Assembly: GCA_038025085.1 (NCBI GenBank)
Contig: CM076142.1
Location: forward strand, 657,501-721,500
From: Tetragonia tetragonoides
Lineage: Eukaryota > Streptophyta > Magnoliopsida > Caryophyllales > Aizoaceae
Reading direction: 5' to 3'
Length of the DNA: 64,000 nucleotides
A program made the translations under genes and the position numbers. The notes beneath the pieces were generated by a model. That model was given only the letters and a program-made list of their open reading frames with translations. It searched no databases and was not told the DNA's origin. Below are positions 40,753-52,278 of this stretch, in pieces (positions within the stretch are counted from its first letter, which is position 1; every line of letters begins with the position of its first letter).

Positions 40753-42961
40753 CCCTAGTTAACTACTGGCTATACTTATATATCTCTTCCTTAATCTCTA
40801 ACATATATTACTAGCAGTATTATTTTTGTCTTAACTCTGAACTACTTGGACGATATAATAACACTACTCATTTTGTGCTCTTTCTCGTTTGTATCTTACT
40901 AGTATGATGTTTAGAGTATGCCAATGTTTTAGTTTCCAGGTTCAAATACCCCTCACAGGCTCCCACAATGTATTATTTTTGCGTAAATTTATGATACTGG
41001 TCTTTGTGCCTTCTTTGGATAGAAAAAGAATGTATTAGCTTCAATTGTAAAGAATCAATATTAGATCAAAAAAGAGAAAAAAAAAAAAAATCAAAATTAG
41101 ATCAGAAACAGAGAAAAGAATCAATATGATATTGGGGCTTTTTAAGTTTATTTGAAGCATTTCTGATATGGATGTGGTTATCAAGGAAGCTAGTATTAAT
41201 TACTCTTATTATGCTCTAGTATTAAGGTTATTTCCCCCTTACATCATTACTTACGTTGTCTCGGGGTCCTACACATTAATTATGAAGGAATGATTCGGCC
41301 TCTTCAACCTAACATGGAGTTTGGGGGTTTTCCATCCATTTTCAATTTAGTAATTCGAATATAAAAAAAGATGAAATAAAATAAAGTTAACCTTCATCGT
41401 TATGATATTTCAAATTGATCATTCTGGTCATTTTATAAGGCATGTAAAGCTACAGAGGAAAATTGCTAGTTCAAATAAGAAAACACAATTTTGTTTTTTG
41501 AAGACATATTTAAACACGAGTTCGAAAGTCGTGTTACATACTAGAATTTCCTATCTAAAGCCGAGAGTATTATTTTTGAGAAATTATAATAAATAAATAA
41601 ATAAAAAGTTGAAAATTCGTGATCATCTTTTTGTTTATTTACGTGAAAAAATTGGTAGTTTTCCTTGTGTAACGTACAAGGACTCGCTACAAGATGAGGT
41701 ATAGGTATTGGGTATTGTTGTGTTTGGAAAGCAAAGGAGGTAGTGATGTTGAAAGAGTGTGTGAATGTCAGATGAATGGCTGCAAGTGACTGCTGACACT
41801 CTCTCCACTTCGTATAGGGATGGGTGGTTAAGTGTGAGAGTTCCACTTGTATGATGGGAGTGTCCTACTATATTCATGAGTATATCCCTTTTACAAATAA
41901 AACTACAGGTTCTTAAAAAAGCTTGGTCCTTTATTAATTTAGTGCTAGTGTTGAATTTAAAGCATGACAATTGACAAAAGGTATGGCTTTCCTTGAGGTA
42001 TTCAAATCACTCATTTCCTCTTGATATGGACATGGAGAAAGGTGTATTATCGTGCTACGATTGCATTTTCTCTCCCATCTCCAATTAATAAATACTACTA
42101 TTAGTCCTTGTTCACATAAACAATCTTGTGTTGCAAACGTGAAAGGGGTTATCTTTAATTTTAAGATGTCATCTTTAAAGTAATTTTTTTTAAAAAAAAA
42201 TCAAAGAAAAGTTATCTATATTGATGAAAAATCAAATGCCATTGTCAATCATATATTTATAGAGGGCGATAGACTAGCGGTCTAGCAGACTGATTTGCAC
42301 ATCTTGGACATACGACTTAGAAACAAATTTAGTTGAAATCAGTCTTTTTCCGCAGATTTTGACATTTTGCTTCTCTCGGATTGGTTAGGAGCCACCCTCG
42401 AGAGAAGGCACTCGTTAGAGGGTAAGGAAAATGATAGCAATAAATCCTTGCTTAAGACTTGGGAATTTGAGAAATTTCAGAAAAAACGAGAGTGCACTTG
42501 GCATGAACTTTCGAACCGTATTTAATGCACTTGGCATCAAACTTTGGGAAAATCCTGCCAAATGTCAACAGTTTTAATATCAAATGAAGAAAGAACACAA
42601 AAGGCTCTTCAGTGAGTAGAAATTGATTAGGATAGGCAATTGAAACATCCATAATTTCTAAGAGAAATCGCTTGAGACAAAACTCTGCTATACAAAATGA
42701 GTAAAAATGAAAAATAGAAAAGGAAAAAAAACAGTAATTCACGTCTTCCAAAATCCCAAATGGTCTAAAATGAATTTCTATGTAATGTACATGCTCTTAC
42801 AACAAATTGCCCCGAGTCACAAAATTCTGCTGAAGAAAGCACCCTGGCCTCTTGCTGTTCTGAGTATGAACCAGTCTCAGTAGCTGAGAATAACAAAATG
42901 ATGCAGAAGAAACACAGGAAACATGTATATATATCCTAGAAGTACACGGTTGCAATCCGAA
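40753..42961. other. Intergenic DNA between the 40285 gene and the receptor kinase
   Basis: No supported gene. AT-rich with poly-A tracts near 41070 and 42185. The 3' untranslated region of the receptor kinase gene lies at the right end. Confidence 0.5.
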
Positions 42962-45454
42962 TCACCGCCCCTCGGACTTCACTAGCTGCGAGAACACCTT
43001 GCTCATGGAGACACCAGAAAGATCATCAACATTTGTATTTTCGTACTGCATAGAGGAAACACTAGCATCATTTGGGTTGAAATTGTTGACGTTCGGAGCA
43101 ATGTTGCCAATCATATTGGTGCTATGTTCTTCAGGGTCGTCTGGAATAGTAGCCTCTTGGAGTTGAAGTGCATACTCCAAATTCCACAAGACGTCTCCCA
43201 TTGAAGGTCTATCGACACCATAGTCAGCCAAGCACTTCTCAGCAGTTTCTCCAAACTTCCTAAGGGACTCTGGCTTTATGCCTCCTTGGAGACTAGGGTC
43301 TACGATTTGGTCCAGTTGCCCTTTTTTCTGCCACTTCATTGCCCATTCTGCTAAATTGACCATTTCCCTTGGTAGGGTTGGATCTATAACTGGCCTTGCA
43401 CAGAGAACTTCAAACAAGACAACCCCGAAAGAGTACACATCAGATTTCTCTGTCAGCTGTTGCCTCCTGAAATATTCAGGATCAAGGTATCCGAAACTGC
43501 CTTTTACAGCTGTACTGACATGGGTCTGATCAAGCTCTGGTCCTGTTTTCGATAGCCCAAAATCTGCGACTTTGGCCATGAAGTTTTCGTCAAGCAAGAT
43601 ATTTGCAGATTTTACATCACGATGAATGACTGCTTTGGCATAACCAGTGTGCAGGTAGTGAAGTCCTCTGGCTGACCCGATGCATATTTCAAGCCTCTGT
43701 TTCCAACTCACGCTGGGAAGTCCAGAGCCATAGAGATGACTCTTAACAGTCCCGTTTTCCATGTACTCATAGATCAAGATCATTTCATTCTTTTCATCAC
43801 AATACCCAATCAAGGAAACCAGATGTCTGTGACGGAATTGTGAGAGCATTTCAATTTCTGTACGGAATTCAGCAAGGCCTTGCTGAGATCGAGGATTGCC
43901 CCGCTTAACAGCAACCTTTGTACCGTCACTACTTAAGACTCCCTTGTACACCTTCCCAAACCCACCAATACCAATGACCCAACTTTCATCAAAATTGTTA
44001 GTGGCCTCTTGAACAGCTGCAAAAGGAATACGATAACCCAAGTTGGAAGCAACACTTGTAATTGTACCATTTGAGTACTTACTTCCTGTTGTGTGGAATG
44101 TCCCTCCAGTAAGGGATAGAGGAATCCAGGTCTTTGAATGACCACCCTGAGCCAACTTCTTTCTTCTTCTTGTGCAGAAGACAAAGAGGATGACAGCCAA
44201 AACCAGCAGGGAGACTCCCCCGACAGTCACACCCGCTATCAACCCTACCTGTTTCTTGGAACTTGTCGAAGAAGATAGAGCAGCTGCAGCCCCATCTAGG
44301 CTGTCCTTAGCATTGCTCATTTTCATTATCTCTAGCCCATTCAAAATAGCATCAGGATAGTTCCCATTTGCAGTAGCTGGTCCAATACTTACGTGAAGCT
44401 TTTTATCAGTATTTGTGGCAGTGACAACATCAGCATAAACAGGAGTGGCCAAAGCACCACTAGCTATCGTAGTAAGGTCATAGGCAGCGGCAACGATCCG
44501 AGAATTAACAAACACATTGAAATACAGCTGGTCAGTAGATGCACTCACGATGTCACAATAGTGAAATCGAACAAAATACTGGAATCCTCGGTCCACGTCA
44601 AAATCCCATGTGACATTGAAATTGGCATTCGGATCGTTCCCAGAGTTCATCCTTCTGCAGGTGCCATAGACAGAAGCCGGAGCATCATCTCGTGTAGCTA
44701 GGCCACTCTTGGCATACTTAACAGCTCCAATTTTCTGAACATCCACAGTAAAATTCTTGTGCTGCAAGAACTTGTCATCAGGAACCCAACTTCGCCAAAA
44801 CGTGTCATTGTCGTAATTGACATTTGCCCCACCCATATTCACCCTAGCAACTGTTTCTAGAGCCCGTACGGTAAGGCCTTCAAAGTTTTCTGATGGGCTT
44901 AAGATGGCATCATCTGCGATCAATGTGTCAGGAACCAAGACAACTTCTAACGCGTTCAAGAAAGCCAGGGAGTTTGAGGCAGGGGTGAAAGTGATAACAA
45001 GGTTATCTGAAGTCACATTAACTGAGTACTCTTTCATGGCAGCGGATTCTTGAGGAGTAAAATCACTAAAGAGCACAAACCGCTGAGCAGAAACTGTGAA
45101 ACTCGCGGTGCTCAAGTTGTATGCCCCATAAGAAAACGGATAAAAATAAAGGCGGATGAAGTACCTTCCTTTCTGGCTAATTGGCAATTTGTACTTCCCT
45201 ACTCCATTAAAAATTCTCGCTGTCTCATAAATCTGCAAATCGGTATCGGTATTGGCATCAGTATTTCCCATAATGTTTTGAGGAGCGGAGAGGTATTTCG
45301 AGGAATAGCTATCAGCCAAGAAGACGCGATCACCAACAGTTGTATTACCAGGTGATCCACAGTCTATCAAAAAATTATCAGCAGTAACCTTCTGTAACAG
45401 GGATACCACAGACAGCAAAAGGACCAACATGAAGAAATTATCTCCATGGCCCAT
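42962..45454 (-). CDS. CrRLK1L receptor-like kinase, HERK1-type, 830 aa, intronless coding region
   Basis: Plasma-membrane receptor kinase of the Catharanthus RLK1-like family, which senses cell-wall state and RALF peptides to control cell growth. Signal peptide at residues 1-25 (MGHGDNFF then a Leu-rich core ending VTA), tandem malectin-like domains at about 26-385, transmembrane helix at about 402-428 followed by RRRKK, kinase domain at about 490-765. Kinase residues: GIGGFGKV (495-502), VAVK Lys517, HRD 611-613, DFG 631-633, and GSFGYLDPEYFRRQQLTEK, all consistent with an active kinase. The C-terminal DLSGVSMSKVFSQLVKSEGR is the HERK1-group ending. The start at 45454 is chosen because the longer frame upstream begins at TTG across a splice acceptor. 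Coding regions of this family usually lack introns. Confidence 0.95.
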   Translation of the reverse strand: MGHGDNFFMLVLLLSVVSLLQKVTADNFLIDCGSPGNTTVGDRVFLADSYSSKYLSAPQNIMGNTDANTDTDLQIYETARIFNGVGKYKLPISQKGRYFIRLYFYPFSYGAYNLSTASFTVSAQRFVLFSDFTPQESAAMKEYSVNVTSDNLVITFTPASNSLAFLNALEVVLVPDTLIADDAILSPSENFEGLTVRALETVARVNMGGANVNYDNDTFWRSWVPDDKFLQHKNFTVDVQKIGAVKYAKSGLATRDDAPASVYGTCRRMNSGNDPNANFNVTWDFDVDRGFQYFVRFHYCDIVSASTDQLYFNVFVNSRIVAAAYDLTTIASGALATPVYADVVTATNTDKKLHVSIGPATANGNYPDAILNGLEIMKMSNAKDSLDGAAAALSSSTSSKKQVGLIAGVTVGGVSLLVLAVILFVFCTRRRKKLAQGGHSKTWIPLSLTGGTFHTTGSKYSNGTITSVASNLGYRIPFAAVQEATNNFDESWVIGIGGFGKVYKGVLSSDGTKVAVKRGNPRSQQGLAEFRTEIEMLSQFRHRHLVSLIGYCDEKNEMILIYEYMENGTVKSHLYGSGLPSVSWKQRLEICIGSARGLHYLHTGYAKAVIHRDVKSANILLDENFMAKVADFGLSKTGPELDQTHVSTAVKGSFGYLDPEYFRRQQLTEKSDVYSFGVVLFEVLCARPVIDPTLPREMVNLAEWAMKWQKKGQLDQIVDPSLQGGIKPESLRKFGETAEKCLADYGVDRPSMGDVLWNLEYALQLQEATIPDDPEEHSTNMIGNIAPNVNNFNPNDASVSSMQYENTNVDDLSGVSMSKVFSQLVKSEGR

Positions 45455-45487
45455 TTTTGGTTTCTCAAAGCTCAGATGACAAATTTC

Positions 45488-45960
45488 CTGCAACCAAGAA
45501 CCTAGGTCTTTAATAAGAAGAACAAAAAGATATACTTGGGATTTTCAATATATATGCTGTCAATTTGTCAAGGTCAGTTCTCAGATCTCAATCAGACAAT
45601 CAAAATGAACTATTGAAGACCTAAAATTCATTGTATCTGGCAAAGTGGGATGGGGCCTGAGGTAATTGAAGTTTGACAAAATGAATCTTCAATTTAAGAT
45701 TACATAACTCAATTAAAGTATTTAAGCTTAGCTCAGCCTAATTAAACTAAACATGAAAGAGGGTTTCAATAGAAATTGCTGACTACTGCCCTACTGAACT
45801 TGAAAGCAACAAATCCTACAATAGATTTGGGTTTACTTATTTACAAAGAACAAACCAACATACTATAACTATAACAAATTAACATAAATAAACAAGAAAC
45901 CAAGTTAAACAAAGAGGCAACTTTAAATGGAAACTGAAATAAGAAAAAAAAAGCAAGTAC
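45488..45960 (-). other. Likely 5'-leader intron of the HERK1-type gene
   Basis: Donor GAAAG|gtactt at 45960 and acceptor ttgcag|GAAATT at 45488 on the minus strand frame a 473-bp intron ending 33 bp before the ATG. Inferred from splice motifs. Confidence 0.55.
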
Positions 45961-46098
45961 CTTTCAGATCATGTAACTTCCAGAGAAAAGAAACCAAAAG
46001 CTTGAAGAACCCAAATCAAAAGTGTGCTCCTTTAAGCTCCCACAAATGACCAATAAGAAAGTGAAGGAAAATGGACAATTCTGTGCCCAAAAACACGC

Positions 46099-46104
<6 letters not shown>

Positions 46105-46172
<68 letters not shown>
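46105..46172. repeat. (GA)n microsatellite, about 68 bp, in the HERK1-type leader or promoter
   Basis: About 34 uninterrupted GA units, read as CT on the gene's strand, about 145 bp upstream of the leader splice donor. CT/GA tracts in plant leaders and promoters are bound by BPC (GAGA-binding) proteins; that role is inferred here. Confidence 0.9.
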
Positions 46173-46173
<1 letters not shown>

Positions 46174-46448
46174 CTAGCAGTTGATGACAACCCAGATCGG
46201 GTATTGGTTTTCAGTTTTTTTTACAGATTCTAAAGCAACAGAACAAGAAGAGAAATGATTATCAGAAGTAGTACAGTAGTATAAATCAAAGGAAAAATAA
46301 AAAGGAAAATGAGAACAAACAATTGGGAATATAAGGACAAAAGTCAATAGCTGGAGGAAAGTAGTTACCAGCTTGTATAGAATTTGAGCAAAATCCAGCT
46401 AATCTTTAGCATAATGGACTTTTTTTTTTGCAAATTGCAAGTTTAGAT

Positions 46449-46482
46449 GAATGAAATGAAATGAAATGAAATGAAATGAAAA
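46449..46482. repeat. (ATGAA)n microsatellite
   Basis: Six or so units of atgaa in a row. Confidence 0.85.
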
Positions 46483-47711
46483 AGGAGACTTTCAAATTTG
46501 GGGGATTAGGATTGAGAAATGTAAAGGCTTTGCTTTTTTGTGTTGTTGATTTTTGTGGGTTTTTATTTTATTTTATTTTTTAATATTTTTTACAGCTCCA
46601 TTGGTCTCTAATGGTCCAATGGTTTGTAGAGATGGTGGAAATGGTGAAAGGGCAAAAGGGTAGTGGCGACTGTGGGAGGTGAGTATGAGTTAAGTCAACT
46701 AAATTTTGGGAAAGAGGCCAGGCCGGTAGACGGCAAACCCTCATCCTCATGTGCAACTACCACGTGGTTCTTGGGTTAATCAAGAAATAGAGACAATCGT
46801 TTTGGGGAATATTGATGCTAAAACGACGTGGAGTAACAATGAGGAAAAAATTTCAATTTTTTATAATAAAAAATTTCAATTTATGTATTCTAAACTCTAT
46901 AGTATATAGGAGATAATCTCACGATGATTTCGGGTAGTGGAATATCTGATGGGGTACCCGTTGATTGCACTCACTCCTAGGACCGAGTATTCATATAAGG
47001 GAAATGAGAGTTGAACTTACATTAACATGTAACTCCTAAGGTCATAATTTCAAGGCGTATCACCAAACTCCCACTTATAATTAAAGAGTAATAACACTTC
47101 TTATTACAAAGAGAGTAAGAAGTTTTAAATAATTCATTTCAAATTAATCAATGGAGTGTGATTGAGTAGCAAGATATTATTCACCCTTAATTAAAGTTGA
47201 GGGTTCGAATCTCGTCTTGAGCATAAAATAACCTTAAATTCCTTAATTAATTATTCTTTAAGGTGCCTACTCGTCAGCGTGACAAATAGTCGCCGATATA
47301 TACCATTGATATGAACCAACAAAATTTTCATTACAAATTAAAGTAGAGCAATAAACAAATTAAAAAGGGATAAAATACAACGTAGTATAATACGAAGCAT
47401 ATGGAAGCAAATTATTGTGGTAAGCACTTGACATCCAGCAAATTACGCGGTGCGGCTGAGACAAATGATGTGGATTGATTTGTGGGTAAGGCCTAAGGGG
47501 CATCATTTTTATATTAATGGAGGAAATTATTAATCAGAAAATCACGCAACATTTAGCTGCCCCGCCGTCATGCCAAGTATAATGCTTAATGCATGTATTG
47601 TAACTTGTAAGTAGTTCGTAGCTACACATTTTGCAATTCACTCGGACATGAATAACCCTCTTAACCATACTGTACTGCTTTTGGTTTTTGTCTTGTACAA
47701 ACTACTTATAA
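46483..47711. other. Intergenic DNA, no gene seen
   Basis: Upstream of the HERK1-type gene. No supported feature beyond short A/T runs. Confidence 0.5.
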
Positions 47712-47719
47712 CTCCTACA

Positions 47720-48301
47720 TAGGCCTGGCAACGAGCCGAGCCGAACCGAGCCGAACACTGCTAAGCTTGAGTTTGGCTCGTTTTAAAATTCTCGAATTCG
47801 AACTCGAACTCGAACTCGAGCCGAACTTGGTTCAAGCCATAAAATTGAGCTCAAGCTTGGCTTGATTAAAAAATACCAAACTCGAACTCGAACTTTTATC
47901 GAACTTGCAAATTCTTCTTTAATCTTTCAATAAATGTAGAACATCTTTAATATTCTATGATATGAAATCGCCAAATGAGATGAAAATAATTTATAGTTCA
48001 TCATTATCCTAATTGTCTATGTCAAACAAAATAGATATTTTAAGATAATTATTAGAAAAAATAAACATTAGTTATTTAAAATTATTCAAGAAATTAGAAA
48101 AAATGTAGAATGGACGTGATTGTTTGAGGCTCACGAGCTTTCGAGCCGAACACTATGAAGCTTGGGTTTGGTTCGTTTATCAAAAGAGCCTAAATTTAAA
48201 GTTTGAGTTTGGTTCATTTACTAATCGAACCGAGCCCGAATCGAGCTTCTACCGAATCGACCCAAACAGTTCACGTACAGTTTGGCTTGTGACCACCCCT
48301 A
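47720..48301. mobile_element. hAT-type MITE, 582 bp, GAACTCGAA-word interior
   Basis: The ends are TAGGCCTGGCAAC on the left and, complemented, TAGGGGTGGTCAC on the right. A perfect 8-bp duplication, ctcctaca, flanks it (47712-47719 and 48302-48309). The interior repeats 'gaactcgaactcgaactcgag', 'gccgagccgaaccgag' and 'gcttgagtttggctcg'. No transposase. A diverged relative is at the window's right edge (63785-63918). Confidence 0.85.
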
Positions 48302-48309
48302 CTCCTACA

Positions 48310-48699
48310 TCATGTATACTATACTGTTAGACACAACACAACCAACACAACATCGACGTAACAGTAGTCATACATGCGTTCCTTCATTTGTACGCATAAA
48401 TTAATAATGCCCTTACCATAACCCGACATTATTTTTCTCCTTCAACAGTTCAACTTTAGTCAATGCGAGTTCTCTAGCTCTTCAACTAGTAGTGCATATG
48501 AAAGATGAGCTACGAGCACAAATGATAAGTGTCCTATTCTCACAACTCAATGGTTAGGGGGGATCGAGTTCTCATCTATGTAGGGAGAATAAAATCACCT
48601 TTATCTTTTTTTGTTGCTAGGGAGGGTCTCCTCCTCTACCTGAGCCCGTCAGCCCATCAAAAATAGGTTAACTTGCCCGGCGCGTGTGGTTTGCAGGCT
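48310..48699. other. Short intergenic stretch between two MITEs
   Basis: No supported feature. Confidence 0.5.
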
Positions 48700-48707
48700 G
48701 TTGCATG

Positions 48708-49299
48708 TAGAGTTGGCAAAACGTAACCCGACCCGAGATAACCGACCCGATCTGCCCGATATCAGACTCGCCCGACACCCGAAAATGTAATAATTATCAT
48801 TATCCGAAATCGACCCGACCCGACCTGATCCAACCCGACACCTGACAACACTCGTTCTCCGAATTGACCCGAAACCGATAACACCCTACCCGAAGTTACC
48901 CAAAACCGAAATGAACCCGAACCTACTCTACCCGAACCCCGAATATATCCGATTCGTATTGACATAATATTCAAAATGGTTGAAAAAGCACTAACTGAAC
49001 ATACATGTAGACCTTATTATTGAAAATTTTCATATAAATTATGTTTTTCATATTATTTTCGATTTTATATGCTATGAAACAAGAATTAAATTTGACCTGA
49101 TGTGACCCGAAAACCGAACTAACCCGAATCCGACTTAAGAACTAACCCGACCCGAGTTGACCCGTAACCCGATATCAGCATAAACCCGAATCAATCCGAC
49201 TCGACCCAACCCGACCCAATCACTCTTCAAACCCGATAATACCCGAACCCGTAATGACCCAACCCAAACCTAACCCGATCCGCCCGATTACCACCTCTA
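48708..49299. mobile_element. hAT-type MITE, 592 bp, ACCCGACCCGA-word interior
   Basis: The left end is TAGAGTTGGCAAAACG, the complemented right end TAGAGGTGGTAATCGG. The flanking 8-mers gttgcatg (48700-48707) and attacatg (49300-49307) match at six of eight positions. Both arms are full of 'acccgacccga', 'aacccgaa' and 'gacccgaaac' words around an AT-rich centre. Confidence 0.7.
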
Positions 49300-49307
49300 A
49301 TTACATG

Positions 49308-50167
49308 CGTTTGGTAACAAAAAATAAATAAAGAAAACTAGTAGTGCAAACGTACATGGCATTATTTTTTTCTTTCTTTCTTTTTGGTAATAAACACTCC
49401 TCAAGTTTGAAAGAAACCTCACAACTTCTTATATGAGGCCGCCTCAACGTAACACGCTTCAAACAAGCCTAACGTCATACTGATATCAGTATTAGCTATA
49501 CAAGTGATCTTATATTGAGGCAACCTTATAAGAGACTCATTAAAGAGATATAACTCATTGCTGTGATATCTTCAGTAGTAACATGTCAATAGCCGTCCTT
49601 CCTATAGCATGATCCAAATTGAACTTGTTTTTTATTTTATTTTATTATTATTATCCAAATTAAACTTGTTGGTAAGGGTAGAGCATCAGGCGGCTTGCCG
49701 GCTTATCAAAGCCTCAATTTTATAATGACCTCTTCATTATTATCATAAGAAAAATCAAACTCAAAGTCAACACCGTATAATTAGATAGCTCAAAAAAGAA
49801 AAAGAAAATATTAACTAATTAAGTTCTTTTTTTTTTTTTTTTTTTGAGAGGGGAACTAATTAAGTTCTTAAGTTAATCTTAAGGGACTAATAATAAGTAA
49901 TTAATTGCAGAAAACTACAATCTTAATTCCCTAGTTCATCTGTCAAAACCACACTGAAGTTATGTATTGGCAAGACATGCAAACACCTCCGAGTCTCCGA
50001 ACCCATAATATACTTAGTTACTTCTCTGTACTATAATCAATTATTTTTGCTAATCAACTGTACCATAATCAAATGAAGAACAAGTCAATGAATCCTTAAA
50101 GGCCAAAGGGAGTTTCTTGTAGCAGTATATAAATCTTAAATTTGCTTACATACCCGCATATTTCATC
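49308..50167. other. Intergenic DNA, no gene seen
   Basis: A/T-rich; T-run near 49828-49845. The right end is the promoter region of the broken malectin-like gene. Confidence 0.5.
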
Positions 50168-52278
50168 ATGGCTAACCAGCTAAGGTTGCTAATACCCTCA
50201 TTAGCTCTTTTTGCCCTGACTACATCAGCAGCAGAAGGCAAGTTGCAATTTCTTTCTTTCCTTCTTTCTTTGGTGTCTTGTGTTACAATCAACTGTACTT
50301 GTAAATAAGTGAGAATATGAAACACTGATGTTTTCTGACCCTTGTTATTATGCAGTGTTTTTAAGCATTGATTGTGGATCAGATAGCACAAACATCGACG
50401 ATAATTCGATCAAATGGATGGCAGACGATGGATACATCAAGACTGGGGATCGGAGTCAGTAACCGTGGATTTCAGCTCAGGGAATCCGGTGATGGACACT
50501 ATGAGACTGTTCACCAGTCACAAAAAGAATTGCTACTCAATTCCATCTGAGAATGAGAAGGGGGGGGGGGGGTAAAGTGCTTGTTAGGGCTAGCTTTTAC
50601 TATGGAGATTATGATAACCATTGGATCACTAAAGAAGCGATATATGTTCCTAAGAAGGGTAATATAAGCGTCTACGTAGCGCAAACACATCCTGATCAAC
50701 TCCCTTTCATTTCAGCTCTTGAAATGAGAAGCATTGGGCCTGGCATGTACAGCCAACTTGATCCAAGTTTTGCCATGTTCAATGTCAGGAGGCTTGCTTT
50801 TGGTGCAAATTTCACTGTCAGGTAGTGCTATATATATATTCTTCTAATGCTCTCTTTACATCACATTCACCTTTGCTAATTAACCTATTAAAAACAACAG
50901 TTTATCCTCATAGTCGTCTACTCAATTTTCAAAACTGAAAACCACAAAAATTGCAGCATGTTTCCGAAAAAACCCTGAAAACTACATACCCTGAAATTGA
51001 AGGAACCTATAAGGTTTTCATTGCTTGATTTATTCAGGTATCCAAGCGATCCCTATGACCGAATTTGGCAGCGAGGTGGAGGGATTGTATTAGAAACTAT
51101 TGGAAGTCAACCCCATGACATCAACGTCGATGTAGAAGATAATCCTCTCCAAGAAGTGTTAGAAAATGGACTCACAAGCTCAAGCACATTATTTAGCCAT
51201 AATTTACTGACTGATCTTCCAGCAGTTGAAGTTCCCATCTACATAACTCCCTATTTCTCTGAGGTGTTTCAGCCTAATAATGCAACAGAAAAGAGATCAA
51301 TGCAACTCTTTGTGAACACCTTCCCCTTCTCAAAACCATTTACCCCTCGTTTTGGAGGTGTACTAGAGACTGTTATTACTAACATGTTTTGGAGGCATAC
51401 TAGAGACTGTTATTACTAACATGTCTGCCTCTTCAAACACATCTTTCTCCGTTCAAGCAACATCTGATGCAACACTTCCTCCGCTTATCAATGCTTTTGA
51501 AATCTATAATATCAGTAAAAAGCTCACAGACGGAACTGACAACAATGACAGTAAGCATCATTCTGTTTTCAATGAAGTTTATAATTGTTATATTCATATC
51601 TTCTTCTTTCTTTGTTGTTCCTGGCTGATTATCTCATGTTTTTTGGGTGGAATTTCCCAATGAATTAGTTAAAGGGTTGGCATTGTTGCAAATCCAATTT
51701 GAGATATTACAAGAATGGAGTGGTGATCCATGTCTTCCTGCTTCTTTTAAATGGGACTGGGTTGGATGTAGCTCTTTGTTAAACAAAAAGAGCTTGAACT
51801 TAACCTACACCAACTATAACAGGTAAGACTAATTCAAAATCCAAATGGAAAGAAAGTGCTGGGACACTTTCGCGATCAACTATGTGGAAGAAGTATTAAT
51901 CTCCCAAAAACTTGTATAGGACGGACTATGGTATAAGGTCACTCACATTTCTCCCTCTCCTCTCTCTCTCTCCACTCGCCCTTCTAGTCTTATAGGATAA
52001 GTCCGCCCTATACAAGTCCTAGTGTATTAAATTTGTACACAGGGTATCTTTTATGAGAACTTTCAAGTGCACCAAGAAAGAAGACTGGAAATCTTACACC
52101 ACCTACGGCTTCATCGCCAACAGACATTCCGTTTAATCAAGCATCGGGAAGCGAGACTTCACCGTCAACAGTATTTCCAATGAATCAAGGCTCAGGAAGC
52201 TATATGAATGCTGAAGAACAAGTAATCTTATTGGGGTTCACTATGATGTGCTTGTCTTTGTTGTGGGCTAACCATTGA
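50168..52278 (+). pseudogene. Broken malectin-like/LRR receptor-like gene
   Basis: The gene layout is clear but the frame is lost in several places. Exon 1 (50168-50237) encodes a signal peptide and ends in a GC donor. Exon 2 (from 50356) starts the malectin-like domain (VFLSIDCGSDS), meets TAA at 50460, and resumes in another frame (DTMRLFTSHKKNCYSIPSE). A run of 13 G at 50560-50572 shifts frame again before VLVRASFYYGDYD. The next exon (about 51039) holds YPSDPYDRIW and PPYF-type sequence until a 36/37-bp tandem duplication at 51349-51422 adds a stop; FSVQATSDATLPPLINAFEIY follows. A further exon has LQEWSGDPCLP, normally preceding LRRs, but the LRR part is nearly absent. The last piece (about 52100-52278) ends in a hydrophobic tail. 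Non-functional unless some lesions are sequencing errors. Confidence 0.83.
51349..51422 (+). repeat. 36/37-bp tandem duplication inside the malectin-like pseudogene
   Basis: 'tggaggtgtactagagactg' and 'tggaggcatactagagactg', each followed by 'ttattactaacatg', stand head to tail. The unit length is not a multiple of three. Confidence 0.9.

Noticed and set aside
45455..45493. N-terminal extension of the HERK1-type kinase by 13 residues
   Set aside because: It would begin at TTG and cross a good splice acceptor; the ATG at 45454 gives a normal signal peptide.
48762..48974. Gly/Val/Ser-rich ORF
   Set aside because: Translation of iterated words in a MITE; no independent support.
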